This document shows, one piece after another, positions 1 through 12,400 of a stretch of 64,000 bases of DNA. Source of the stretch: Adineta steineri (taxonomy: Eukaryota > Rotifera > Eurotatoria > Adinetida > Adinetidae); NCBI GenBank assembly GCA_905250115.1, contig CAJNOI010000117.1, positions 1 to 64,000 on the forward strand, given 5' to 3'. A model generated the notes under the pieces. The model saw nothing but the letters and a program-made list of their open reading frames with translations. It made no database searches and was not told where the DNA came from. A program made the position numbers and the translations under genes. Position 1 is the stretch's first letter. Every line of letters begins with the position of its first letter.

Positions 1-47
1 CACCCACACCCACACCCACACCCACACCCACACCCACACCCACACCC
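1..47. repeat. Telomeric repeat, C-rich strand of (TGTGGG)n
   Basis: Nearly eight uninterrupted copies of CACCCA, the complement of TGTGGG, the established bdelloid rotifer telomere repeat. The C-rich strand runs 5' to 3' away from the window edge, as expected for the left end of a chromosome. It stops at base 47 and unique coding DNA follows at once, with no subtelomeric spacer. Confidence 0.85.
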
Positions 48-1771
48 TCAAGTACTATACTTTATCAAACTAATAAAGATGTAAAACATACAAAGCCTGA
101 ACAACTACTTATGTATATTGGTGCGTAAATAGCATTAATTACATACATTTTTTAAATGTTATATATATATTTCACACTAGGTGGAGCCGGAGGTTGTGGT
201 AAATCTAGAGTGACCGAAGCTATATCTGCTTTTATGTCTTATCATAATCGAACGCATACAATACGAAGTCTTGCACCATCATCAGCTGCAGCTGTAGGTA
301 TCGATGGTTTAACTATACAATCGATGTTACATGAAGGACGTAATAAAACTTATGATAATCATACTTTAACACAAACCGATCTATCAACTATAGAAACTGA
401 ATGGAGAAATATTGATTATTGTTTAATAGACGAAATTTCAATGGTTGGTTGTTATATGTTAGCTCGACTTCACAGAATAACCACAATAGCAAAACATACT
501 GAACCAACAATTCCATTTGGTGGCATTAATATGATATTTCTAGGTGACTTTGTACAATATCCACCAGTACTTGATCGACCACTCTATTCAAATATATTAT
601 CACCAACTGATAGTTTAGCAAATACTGTGAGTACTATTAATCTAACTCATAGACAGCGTAATATAACTGAACGTGATATACAATGTAAAGTTGGGCGAGC
701 ACTTTGGCTACAAGTTAATAAAGTATTCTTTTTAACGCAACAAATGCGTAATAAAGATCCATTATTTATGGCTATGCAGGAAAGATTAAGAACTGGACAG
801 TGTAGAGATGTGAGTTTTATGAGATACATTTATATATAGATTTTCATATGTATTCTAAGGATGATTACAATATGTTATGTAAACGTGTTGTTTCATCTGA
901 CAATGATGTTAAATCATTAGGACAATCGCCATGGAATTTAGCACCAATGCTAGTATTTAGAAATGAAGTTAGAACAAATATTAATAACTATTGTGTATTT
1001 GATGAAAGTATTGAGCATAATCAACTACCAACCGTTGTGGTTGCAAATGATCGAGTCCGAAATCATGATATTGATAATACTGACCTTCGACATTTTTTAC
1101 TTTCATTGCCTGATAATAAAACAGATGGTTTACCAGGATATCTACCAATTGTAATGAATATGCCAGTTCTTATAACACATAATATTGCCACAGAATTACA
1201 TATTTCAAATGGTTCAATTGGTCGACTAGTACGTTTGGTATATGATAATCATAATGAAAATTTAAACAATAATACTGATATTACAAATCCTAACTTTCCA
1301 TTTAATACGAAATATATTCAAACACCATTATATGCTTTAGTAGAATTACCACAGTCTAAACTTTCTTCGCCTTTAATTGATCTACAACCTACCATGATAC
1401 CTATTCTACCCGAACAAAAAACAATTAAAATCGATCTAAAATCATTTATCACTCCAACACAAAAAAGACTATTAAATAATAAAACTAGTATAACTATTTG
1501 TCGAACTCAACTACCTATTGTACCTGCTTATGCTATGACTACACATAAATGTCAAGGTAAAACTTTGACATCTGGTATTATCGATTTAGTTCCACCTCCA
1601 TATGCAAAATCTGATCTGGCAAACGTTTATGTACCAGTATCACGTTTTACATCTGCTGATACAATAGCAATTTTACGTCCTTTTCCTCAATCGATACTAA
1701 ATCAGAAACCACATCCTGATATGATTATTGAATTAGAACGTTTAAATAAGTTGTGTAACAGTAGAATTTAA
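48..1771 (+). CDS. Helitron Rep/helicase, C-terminal helicase part (5'-truncated by telomere)
   Basis: PIF1-type superfamily 1 DNA helicase of a Helitron (rolling-circle) transposon. Exons are <48-120, 181-809 and 860-1771; the introns are 60 bp (121-180, phase 1) and 50 bp (810-859, phase 0), both GT-AG. Across the first splice the protein reads EQLLMYIGGAGGCGKS, the classic Helitron Walker A context. Walker B is DEISM (about 432-446); GDFVQYPP, LTQQMR, AYAMTTHKCQGKTL (about 1525-1566) and YVPVSRF follow in the usual order, and the gene stops normally. The N-terminal HUH Rep nuclease is absent because the frame runs straight into the telomere repeat at base 47. No internal stops are seen. 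Identification is firm; whether the fragment is expressed is unknown. Confidence 0.88.
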
Positions 1772-2431
1772 TTTATTTTATTCGTTAAACATATTTCGAT
1801 TCAAATAGTTTATCTAGATTGCGAACATAAAATTAGTCTTATTTTTACATTTAAATAAATTTAACTATTCTGCAAAAAAAGATTAGCTATGGACAGGAAA
1901 GTATAAAAAAAAATATTAAATAATTTGCATTATTGTTATATATATAAATCAATAGCGAGATATGTTTGTATCATTTCACAATAAAATAATATATAGAACA
2001 TAGTTGTTTAATAAAAATTATTGATACATTTTATCAACAACTAAATACTACTGGTACTCGAATTTTCAATTTTATTGTTAGTTATTATTTCGATGTTGCC
2101 TGAAATCGATTTTTATGTTATGACATATAAATAAAATATTTTATTTTTGTTCATAAATTTAAGTTTCAATCTATTTGTTTTATTTCAAAATATTATATGA
2201 ATTTAATTGTTTTTATGAAATCTGATGTCCTTCTCAACATTCTAATTAAATGATAATAAATAAATTGATAGAATTATTTTTCAAGTGTAACTTCTCAATA
2301 CTTTTCTAATGATATAAAAAACAATGCAAAATAACAATTAAAAAAATATTAATTATACATATCGTATTTTTATTTAAAATAGATATAAAACAAAAAAGAT
2401 AAAACGTTTTTAATATATACTAAATTTTTAT
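1772..2431. other. AT-rich intergenic spacer
   Basis: Very AT-rich sequence with no credible reading frame on either strand. A Helitron 3' end (hairpin followed by CTRR) could lie here, but I could not pick one with confidence. Confidence 0.5.
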
Positions 2432-3123
2432 TTATTTGCTAAGATCAGTTGTAGATGAATATTTACAATTATTAACATGCTTTCCTTTTTGTAAAGCACG
2501 TTTTTGTCGTCGACGATAATTATGTCGAGATTGAAATTTACGTATAGATTTTTTCACACTTTCATTTGAAATTGGTATTGGACTAATAATACGTAAAGGT
2601 CTTCTACAACGTTTTGGACAATAATATCGTTGTGATTCTTCATTATATACGATAGAATTTAAACATTTTGAATTAAATTTTTGCATTTCTGGAAGATTAA
2701 TATGATTTAAACTAATAATATTACTAGTAGGACGATCACAAGAAACAGGTTGTTGATTATTTAATTCATTTGATCTTAATATATTTATCGATGATTTGAA
2801 TACTTCAGATGTTATTGGTATTTCAATAGGATCTGATATCTGTATTAAAGATGAGAATTATAATATAAGAATATTTATATGTAGATTACTTTTTTAGATG
2901 TTATTCTTAAATCTATTGGATATTTATCTTCAGAGATATAATTTACTTGATTGTATATTTTATTATCAATTTCATCTTTTATGACATCTTGATTTTCTTC
3001 TATACTCGTATTATTAACAATGCGACATATAATTGATCCTTCATTTTCAATATCAACATTTGATGGCATATGCAAAAAGTGCTTCGAACTAACACGAATC
3101 AACATACTAACGTAAAAGAGCAA
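2432..3123 (-). CDS. Unrecognised 213-aa basic protein, two exons
   Basis: Not recognised. Two exons on the minus strand, 3123-2890 and 2839-2432, join through a 50-bp GT-AG intron (2840-2889, phase 0) to give 213 codons without a stop. The first half is acidic and polar; the C-terminal third is strongly basic (RRRQKR and flanking lysines) and contains the spaced cysteines of YYCPKRC, suggesting a nucleic-acid-binding tail (inference). It lies between the Helitron helicase and the OB-fold gene, diverging from the latter, so it may be a Helitron accessory gene. The true start could be the downstream Met in MLIRVSS, or lie in an earlier exon. Confidence 0.5.
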
Positions 3124-3321
3124 TTAGAATTTTTAAAATGAATAATAAAATGCTTTATATAAATATTACGCGCATTTTAATTATATATCTTTTGAAAATT
3201 AAACTCAAGCTATTCGCTTTAATTCCTTCCATTCTAATTACTTTTTATTTATTTTTTTGAATCCTTCTATTGAACTATTTTCTATTCATTTTCTTATCTA
3301 TACGATATAATTCAATCACAA

Positions 3322-5703
3322 ATGAAACGTGTTAATTTTACTACAACAACTACTAATGAAACAACATCGATTAATTTACAAGGTTATGTTATTGGAGTTT
3401 CTAATATGATAAAAAATGAAAACAACTCTAATCATCATTATACTTTAACGATGGAAGGTCATAATAGTTCTGTTATAACTGTAATGCGTTATGTAAGTTC
3501 AAATGCTATTTGCCGTCTACACGCACAATTACGAATATTATCTAATAATCAACATGCATTTGAACTATTACATTTAAAAGCAAGTGCAGGTTCATATACA
3601 ATAACAAATGAAACTCGTTTAGTTGAAAAGCAAATAGCATTTCAACCACAATGGTGCATTACTCAAGATATTTTATTTTTAAAGTCGTTAGCAGAAGAAA
3701 AAATATGTGCTGTAGAATGTAAAATTATTCATGTTAATCGACCTGAACCATTTACAGTTACATCTGGTTATAAACGAACTCAAAAATTACGTAAAGAAAT
3801 AATTGTTGCTGATAAAACTGGTGCTATGATATTGAACATATATGAAATTCATTTTAATTCAATAACTTCTGGTCTATCTTATAAAATAAGTGCATTAAAA
3901 ACACGTTCATTCAAAGATATTATATCATTGTCAGCAATCACAGAAACAAAGTTAGTTATAATAGATATCATCATTACTATACACATGACGCAATTACGGA
4001 AATGAGATGTCTATTTTTTATATCGAGATAAAAGTACAATAGCATTCAGTCATAAGTAGCGAATAAGAGATCTAATTAAAAAAGTGTAGAAAGAAAATTT
4101 TTTCTTAATGTTGCTTTTTATCCTTACTATTTAGTCGAATAAGAGTTATTTTAAAGTTTAAATTTATAATAACTAGAATTTTTCTAAAGAGCATTGATGA
4201 CCAACAAAAAGCAATTTAAAGAAGATTTGTTTTACTAATAAACTTTTATTTACATATAATTGATTGTATTTGACGACGAATACTGCTCCGTGCGTTTTGA
4301 GTGTATCAAACTTTATTGTTAATATAAGACAGAATGCTGCCAATGATCTTTATATATTCTTTTAGTGACTGTCAAATTTTCTATATAGTATAGAATTATT
4401 TGTAGCTCAAAATGAACTTGATATTACAATAAAAAACTACTACGACTCATCACTTTGTGGAAATTTTTTTTCATTAAATGATGAATTCTTAGAAGAATAT
4501 TAAAGATAACAAAGTTGATTTTATCACAAAAAGAGATTTCATATTTAATTAGTTTTATTTTTCATTTATGATGAAACGTATTTACAAAAAAAATGTCATA
4601 AATCTTATCAGATTAAATTTACTTGAGATATTTTTAATAATTTAAAATATTATCTTTGCTTTTTCAGATTTGAACTTATTCCTGATTTAATTGATGTATC
4701 ATATGATACTACTTCATTAACAGCTTCATTGAAAAAAATAGATGGTAAAATTATTCGACTAGAACCAGATCTATGTTATAATAAGGACAACAACGATACG
4801 TGTTCTTATATGGCTACAATAGAAACATCGCCTACAGAAGAATATACATTATTTGTATCCCGCGATTGCCTTTTACAATGTCTTAATATATCAGAAGATT
4901 CTTCGAAAATTACCGAAATTATGCTGTACAATTTAATAGAACAACAACAGTTCATGTTGTCAAATGTTCAATGCATTTATGAAATTAGTTCAGGAATAAT
5001 AAAATTTATTGAACGACAAAATTCAAATATAATTAGTAAGAGAATATTAATTTTTTATTCTCATTATCTAAGATTTACTATTCACTCTTCTATATATTGA
5101 AGTTAAATAATAAAAAAATGATTTTTAGTACATATATATTCATTTCCTATTTTGTGAATTAATTTTTGATATACGAACTAACAGAACCAATGACAATTCT
5201 GATATTAAAAATTGTACTGACGTCGCTACCATCACTAATTATAAATTGTGGCATAGATATTTTAATAGATGAGATTTATCGTATTTACTGATACATCAAT
5301 AAAAAAAACTTGTTAATTTATACACAACTCATTTCAATTTCTTTCGTAAGATTAATTACAATTCGTAATATATATAGTATTTCATGTTTCATATCTTAGT
5401 TTAAGCGAAACTAAGCTTACGACTATTTTTATAAATCTTTATTTTCACATCATACTTTTCTTCTTATTTTTTTAATGAGTTTGATTGAGTTCTATTTTAA
5501 TGTGATGTTCTAAAATAGTATCATCGTATGAATAAATAATATTTTTAGATAAATCAAAAATAAAAAGCAATGAAGATATTCCGAATTGCAAGTCGGAAAT
5601 CAACGATACTAACTTAGAATTAAACAATTCTACTGAAACATCAGAGCTTATCGATGTAGTCGATTCAATCGAAAGTAACTTACATGAAGAATCCAACAAT
5701 TAA
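3322..5703 (+). CDS. OB-fold single-strand-binding (RPA1-like) protein
   Basis: Probable ssDNA-binding protein with RPA70-like OB folds. Proposed exons are 3322-3950, 4668-5035 and 5549-5703; the phases (2, then 1) agree and give 383 aa with no stop. The clearest signature is the segment KLRKEIIVADKTGAMIL (residues about 157-173), followed by LSYKISALKTRSFKD, which matches the beta-strand pattern of RPA OB folds. The last exon is acidic (ELIDVVDSIESN). Animal and plant Helitrons often carry RPA-like genes, so its place behind a Helitron helicase makes it a likely Helitron accessory protein coating ssDNA during rolling-circle transposition (inference). Its introns (717 and 513 bp) are about ten times longer than others here; the third-exon join is the least certain. 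Confidence 0.6.
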
Positions 5704-6045
5704 TAACTGATCGAAATATATTTACAAAAGATTACAATGTAAAACATTTGTCTTTTTATTTTTGTTTTTAATAATCATAAAAAAATATGTATACTTATTC
5801 GAATAAAACGATAAATAACATATAGTACGACATGTTTTATAATATTTTCTCTTTTTTGAAATAGTCACTTCCTTTTATCTAATTTCTATGAAAATAATAT
5901 ATACAGATTAATTCTATTCAAAATCTCTACATTTTCGAAAAAATTCCCGCATTGTTTACATTTTTATTATCTTACAATCATTTGTTTAACTATTATTAAT
6001 ATTAAATTTTTGCTCTATTACATTTAATTTTCTATTTTATTATTA
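5704..6045. other. AT-rich intergenic spacer
   Basis: No gene recognised. It separates the OB-fold gene from the nucleotidyltransferase-like gene, both on the plus strand, and probably holds the terminator of the first and the promoter of the second; no specific motif can be named. Confidence 0.4.
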
Positions 6046-7792
6046 ATGAATCGTGACATTTTACCATCACTCGTTATTCAAAAAATCGTTGATAATTCTT
6101 TAACTTGCCACGATCAACTTATAGTTAGTCATACTTTACACGAATATCTTTATGTTAATGATGGATTCCTTGCGACTATACTGGGATCATCAAATCAAAT
6201 TAATCTATATTATTTATTTCAAGCTATCATTACAGATAATTCTTTTTATATTCAGAAAGAAGACTTCGTGTTGTTAAAAGATACATTAATTTCATGGCCC
6301 TATTTATTACCACAATCGTTTGATGTTCATACATTAAATAAAGTATGGGCTTATTATCGTACTGATCTCTTTTCTTTATATGTGCGATTATTTTCTTATT
6401 CACCTTTTGTTTATCGACCAAAATATACACTTGTCAATATTTTCAAAGTACCATGTAAGTCTCTTTATTTTTCTCATTTTGATAGAATCCTCTCTTCTAT
6501 AAAAAAAATAAGTAATCTAATTGTTCTAAACCATCTTTATTCTTTCATATTTAAATATCTGTATTGAAGTATAAATTACAACTATCTCGCTGACTTAGGT
6601 CAAAAAAGAATATCTCAACATGTAAAAAAAATATGAAAAAGAATATAATATCAATAAACTTCTAACTTTATATAATTAGGTTTTATCCTATACATTCTAA
6701 AAACTTGATCACAGTTGACTTGTCAAGCAGTAATTTGCAATTAGATTTTTTCATAAAAAATTTCAAAGACACTTTTTTAAATTAAATAATATTTTATAAG
6801 ATCTACTCCACGTGATATATCGTATTTTATCCATCTTTGTCAATGAGATATATTAACAAACTAAAATTTTTATCTAAAAAACATTTATGATTATTTTAGT
6901 TCTATTAAAACCTGATTCTTTAACGTCTTATGAGCAACACTTTTTCAAATTACATGGTCAATATCCACCGGTACCTCCACATGTTATTTCTAATTTCGAA
7001 CAATTTTATTCAAATTTAATTCAACGATATCAATTCGATAAAATAGCTCCTTTTATCGATTTTAACAAATTTATTTTGGCTGGTGGTTCAGTTTTAATAT
7101 CAATGTTACGCAATGTATCACAACCTATATCATCTGATCTTGACTTTTTTTATATTGGTCATACATTTAACGATTTTTTTCAATCATTTGTATGAAAAAA
7201 ATTTAAATATAAACATTTAAATATTTTGTTTTCATGTCATACATAGACCAATATACGAGAAAGACTAACCAATTTATATATTGTCAAACATATGATTTTA
7301 TCAAAACGACGAGTATATCAACTCGAAGTTATATTTGCTTCGACAATGGCCGAAGTTTTAAACCAATCAAATAATGAAAATAAGATAATACTACAATTTA
7401 TTTATCATCCATCAGTATCTTCCATTCAATCTTATTTAATGGCATTTGATGTAGATATTGTACAAGTGGCGTATAATGGTACAGAAGTACTTTCTACATG
7501 GTCATTTATTCGTGCATTAAATACAGGCACGTTTATTTGCTTTAATTTAATAAATGATTTACAGAAACTTGGTCGTACTGCACTTCGTATTGTGAAATAC
7601 TGTCAAAGAAGTTTCAAGTTGTTATATCCACATGATTTTCAAATGGAAAATTTTTTATGTTTACCAATTAGTCAATTAAACATCAATAAACCTAATTATT
7701 ATTCTTTATCACACGCACAATTCGGATCTAATAATGATTTTTTTCAATTACAACAAAAATTTGTCGACACATTTATTAATCAAAATTTTTAA
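6046..7792 (+). CDS. Nucleotidyltransferase-fold (MNT/Pol-beta-like) protein, intact
   Basis: Exons 6046-6454, 6900-7189 and 7247-7792 join in phase (1, then 0) into a 414-aa frame without stops. Residues about 194-219 carry the nucleotidyltransferase signature: AGGS followed about 15 residues later by SDLDFF, that is GGS...DxD, the metal-binding acidic pair of the Pol-beta/MNT fold. The C-terminal part has FDVDIVQVAYNG, RALNTGT and LRIVKYCQR. I associate that block with a nucleotidyltransferase-like family also seen in fungal ankyrin-repeat proteins and large DNA viruses; this link is from memory and is inference. The N-terminal 130 residues are unrecognised. The transferred nucleotide and the substrate cannot be told. 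It could be cargo of the adjacent Helitron or an independent host or acquired gene. Confidence 0.55.
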
Positions 7793-8381
7793 ATTATCGG
7801 CTGATTTTTATTTGACTTATAAACTTTCATCACTATAAATATAGTTCTATAAATTTATGCATACAATAAATAAAATATGTTGATTAAATTCTTTTATTTG
7901 TATAGTTTTAAACTTCAAATAAAATACAGTCATGGAAAACTTCGTCACATGTTTAAAAATAATAAAATAAATAACATGTTCTATTCATCATTACTTCTGT
8001 CATTCTTTCAAAACATTATTTCTTTGATAATATTATGTTCTATCGACTATCTTTCATTTATGCTAACTCATAATTTATTATAATATTGGTTAACATATTT
8101 ATTTAATAGAAACTTCTGTGGTCACTATTGTGCTTATCTATCGTAAAGGTATATCGTATGTTTTTTTTGATTATGTGTTATATAGTCAACATATTTAGTA
8201 GAATATGTTTAAAAAAATAAACACTTTCGACTTTCTGATCTATAATAAATTTTGTTTGCACATAATCTTTCAATATTTGTTTTTACTCAATAGTATTAAC
8301 GAGGCGCCTAATGCGTTCTACAATACATTTCTATTCTTTAATATCGTTAGTAGCAAAACATTATTAGCGTCTATTGTTTAA
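7793..8381. other. AT-rich spacer
   Basis: No supported gene. A short 68-codon frame near 7877 has no recognisable feature and I do not annotate it. Confidence 0.4.
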
Positions 8382-8747
8382 ATGAAGCTTCCAAAATTAT
8401 GTGCTTGGTGTGAAAAATCTCAGACTGATATTCCTACATTATATTGCAAAGAAAGGTGTAAACAGTATCAGAAACTTCATAATGTTATTAGTCGTACATT
8501 AAATAAAGCGATAATTAATGGATGGCGTATTGCTATTACTGACGAATGTAACAATTTATATAAAATTTTATTTCAAACCTGCGTACATTGGTATGATCAC
8601 CGACGCGATGATATTGGGTTCGAAATTTTTTATATCATGCAAATCTTACATCCTTCATTGATGAACAATTATGATCCAAACAAAGTTTTACTTTTACAAC
8701 AACACTTCGAAAATCTTTTGTTCTATTTATATACAACAACAAAATAA
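8382..8747 (+). CDS. Small hypothetical protein with N-terminal cysteine cluster
   Basis: A 121-aa frame beginning at an ATG. The first 27 residues contain CAWC, then YCKERC, giving two CxxC-like pairs that could bind a zinc ion; the rest is predicted helical and hydrophobic-rich without known motifs. No family is recognised. It follows the nucleotidyltransferase-like gene on the same strand with a 590-bp gap. It may be a real small gene or the last exon of something larger. Confidence 0.35.
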   Translation: MKLPKLCAWCEKSQTDIPTLYCKERCKQYQKLHNVISRTLNKAIINGWRIAITDECNNLYKILFQTCVHWYDHRRDDIGFEIFYIMQILHPSLMNNYDPNKVLLLQQHFENLLFYLYTTTK

Positions 8748-9411
8748 TCTATAATTATGTAAATTAGTATTGCTTAAAAGAATATGAACATATTATCCAT
8801 CTCATATTATATAAATGTAATAATTTTTCACGCAAATAACTCTTTTTTTTATGGAAAAACCATTACGAAAATATTTTTCTGAATAAAAGATTCTAAATTA
8901 ATAATATCATTTTATATAACATACGAATTAATTAATTTCATTTATATTTGTTTGAATTTTTTATTTTTTGTTATAAGTTTAGTTTACATTACTGATAAAG
9001 ATCAGTAATATAAAGTACATATACTACAATCTACAAGCAGTTTTAGTTTAGTCTGCAGTAATTCAATATCTTGAACTAAAGATACTAAAGAAATTGTAAC
9101 GATTTTATACAATTAACTTAAAAATGTAAATCTATATATTTACAAACAATAGGACGATTACATAATGCGACGCATAATTTGTGCAACAACGATTAAAATT
9201 GCAGTTCTGATAGTCTTTGCATCAAAGAAAAGATGTCATATTGACGACTACTTTTTTATGTGCAACAAAGTCATCTATTATATAATCAATTAAATAGTTT
9301 CATGCAACAGTTACTTTGATACATGCTTTATCTATAATCAATATTAATTAATTCTTACTTATACCTAACTACAATAATATACACACTCAAACAGTGACAG
9401 TCTAGGGTCAA
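8748..9411. other. Spacer up to the NRPS breakpoint
   Basis: AT-rich, no gene found. NRPS homology starts abruptly near 9436, so a rearrangement or truncation breakpoint must lie close to 9410-9435. Confidence 0.4.
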
Positions 9412-12400
9412 GTGAATCGAATTTCGATGAACGTTACTTGTATCTTCTTATTTAAATTAACGAATGGTGAAAAAGATTTATGTATTTCAATGAATATCGA
9501 CAATCGTTATAGAGATGAACTGAAATCTACAATTGGACTGTTTGAGAATATTATTCCATTGAGATGTCAGCTAGATCCTCACTGGTCTTTTCAATATTTA
9601 CTTGATTATATTCAAGAGATGTCAACAAATAGTATGAAATATTCATATTTTCCTCTTCAACGTATTCTCGTTCAACATTCAAATGTTTCAAAACCTGCAT
9701 TTCTTAATATATCATTTCAGTTTCTATCATTTATGACTAGAAGTGACAATAAACTAATAATGATTGGTGATAGTCAACTTTCTTCCATACCTTTTACAAT
9801 GAACATTACTAATAAGTATGATTTCTCACTTATAATTCAACATGATCTTAATATCAATCAACTCTCATGCACAATCAATGCATCACTTGATTTATTCAAT
9901 GTACAAACAATTGATAAGATATCTCAACGATTTCATTCAATCTTGAAACAATTATTTATATCTGTTGAAGATCAAATGAATAAATCAATCTATGAAATAT
10001 CATTAATATTACCAAATGAAAGATTAATCATGCAATCAATGAATAACACACAAGTATCATTCTCATCTACTGTCACTTGTATTCATCATGAGTTTGTATA
10101 TCAAGTAATAAAACACCTACAAAAACTAGCTGTTGAGCTTGATGAACAATTTTTGACATATGCTGAACTTTTACATTATGTCCAAATATTACCTTTACAT
10201 CTTATAAATAAATATGTTATTGTTCCAGGTGATATTATTTGTCAATGTGTCGAGAGAAGTTTGTCGATGGTGAGTTGTTTGTTTGAGATTGGTGTTTAGT
10301 GTGACTGAAGGTTTGATATTATATAGATGATTGGCATGATGGCGATTGAAATGAGTGGTGGTGTCTATTCTGCATTGTCATCTCGAAATCCACAACATCG
10401 TTTACATACTCTCATAGAACAAACACAAAGTCGTCTTGTTCTTGTTCATTGGATGACATAATCCAAGGTTAATAATAAAATTGTTTCAGCTGGCATTGAT
10501 TCAATATGGATTGATTATAATATAATCAGTGACGTTAACGTTGATCGACTATCAAGTACTACAGGCACATCATATAATATTGCTTATATCATTTTCACAA
10601 GTGGCTCAACGGGAGTACCGAAAGCGGTATGTCGACATTTGGGTTCTTATCTGTATTTTCATTCCTATACAATCGAATAGATTAAAGTACGGCACATAAA
10701 TTTTGCTGGATGTATATACTCTTTGGTTGGCAGCAATACACTCAATAAACATGATACTGTTGCTCAAATGGCACGATGCTCGTTTGATCTTCAGCTTCAA
10801 GAAATACTTGGCAGTCTGATGATTGGAGTTACAGTGGTTCTGCTTCATCCAAAAGGAACAGTTGAGTTTGATTATCTCTCTCACATCTTATATACTAAAG
10901 AAGTTACATACATGCAGAGTGTTCCAAGTTTGCTTCAGAGCTTTTTTATTTTTCTCGAACAGTATGATAAGGCAAACGCTATTAAACACCTCCGATCAAT
11001 TTGCTGTGCCAGTATGTAACTAAGTTATGAACTTCTACATGTTCTGCAGGTTTCTAATTTTTTTCTAGGTGAACCGTTTTCTGTTAAATTTAGGATTTTA
11101 ATCGTAAACATTGGTATACCACACTGTACGGTATGGAATCTTTATGGTTCTACTGGAATAACTCTCGTCTCTACATATCATCTTGTTGATATTAAGTCCA
11201 ACAGTGCAAGCATTTCAGTCAGTAGATCACTTCCAAACTATCAATCGCTGCTCTTAAATAAATTCTCGCACACCACACCTATTAGTCAAAAAGGAGAATT
11301 ATTTACCGGAGGTATTGGTGTTTTTGCTGAATATATTGGAAATGACTATTTAACTGCTAAAGCACTCATTGAAATTGATGGCGAATTATTTTATTGAGTA
11401 GGTGATCTTGTTACAATGGATAACAATCGTCTTCTTTATTGTCAAGGAAGAAAAGATCATCAAGTCAAACTACATGGACAACGAATTGAACTTGGTGAAA
11501 TCGAACGATGTTTACCTAACATTATATCTATCTCTGCTTGTGTTGTCATGAAATGGAATGATGATTATTTAGTTGCTTATATTCAATCTTCTAATGTGAA
11601 TGAAGAAGAACTACGTCAATATTGTCAATCTCATCTTCCACCACATATGATTTCATCCATATTTATTATACTCGATAAATTATCTTTGAATCCAAATGGA
11701 AAAATAGATCGAAAACAACTTCCTTCACCCCAGTTTTCCTTATCAACTTTGTTATCGTCCGATAAATCTAATACTCCTCTTAATCAGTTCGAAGAACGTA
11801 TACACGCTAGTTGGTGTCAAGTCCTTCATTCTAATGAAAATCAAATTTCTAGAACTACCAATTTTTTTAGTGTTGATGGTCATTCACTTTTATTTGTTGA
11901 ACTTTATCCTCATTATCAATCAGTATTTAACTTTGATGCTCATACACTGTCGATTGCTCCATTCCTTCAACAACCAACTATATTTCAACATTCACAATTA
12001 CTTCAAACAGTTGCAGCGAATAATATCAAGGCAACACAATGGTACACGTTGCATATAAATGAAGGTAGAAATATTTACTAGCAAAAATATTAAAATAATT
12101 TCTATTGTTTAATTGACAGGTATTGCCTCTTTTGCTCAGGAACGTATATATCTCGATGAGCAAGTTCGTTTTTCGAGTGATATTGCTATCTATAACGAAC
12201 TATCGACTTTACAAGTTGTTGAAGGATCATTATCATTCAACCGTTTATCACAAGCATTTCGATATGTTTTGAATAAACATAAAATATTATGTACATCTCT
12301 TGTATTTAACAATGATGATGGTATTTTGAAACAGTACATTACAGATGTACATGATACATTCACAATAACTGTGAATCAAACATTTCAAAATGAAAATGAA

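Noticed and set aside
1..8750. Terminon/Athena telomere-associated retroelement
   Set aside because: No reverse transcriptase, GIY-YIG or exonuclease motif was found in this stretch; the telomere-adjacent gene is a Helitron helicase.
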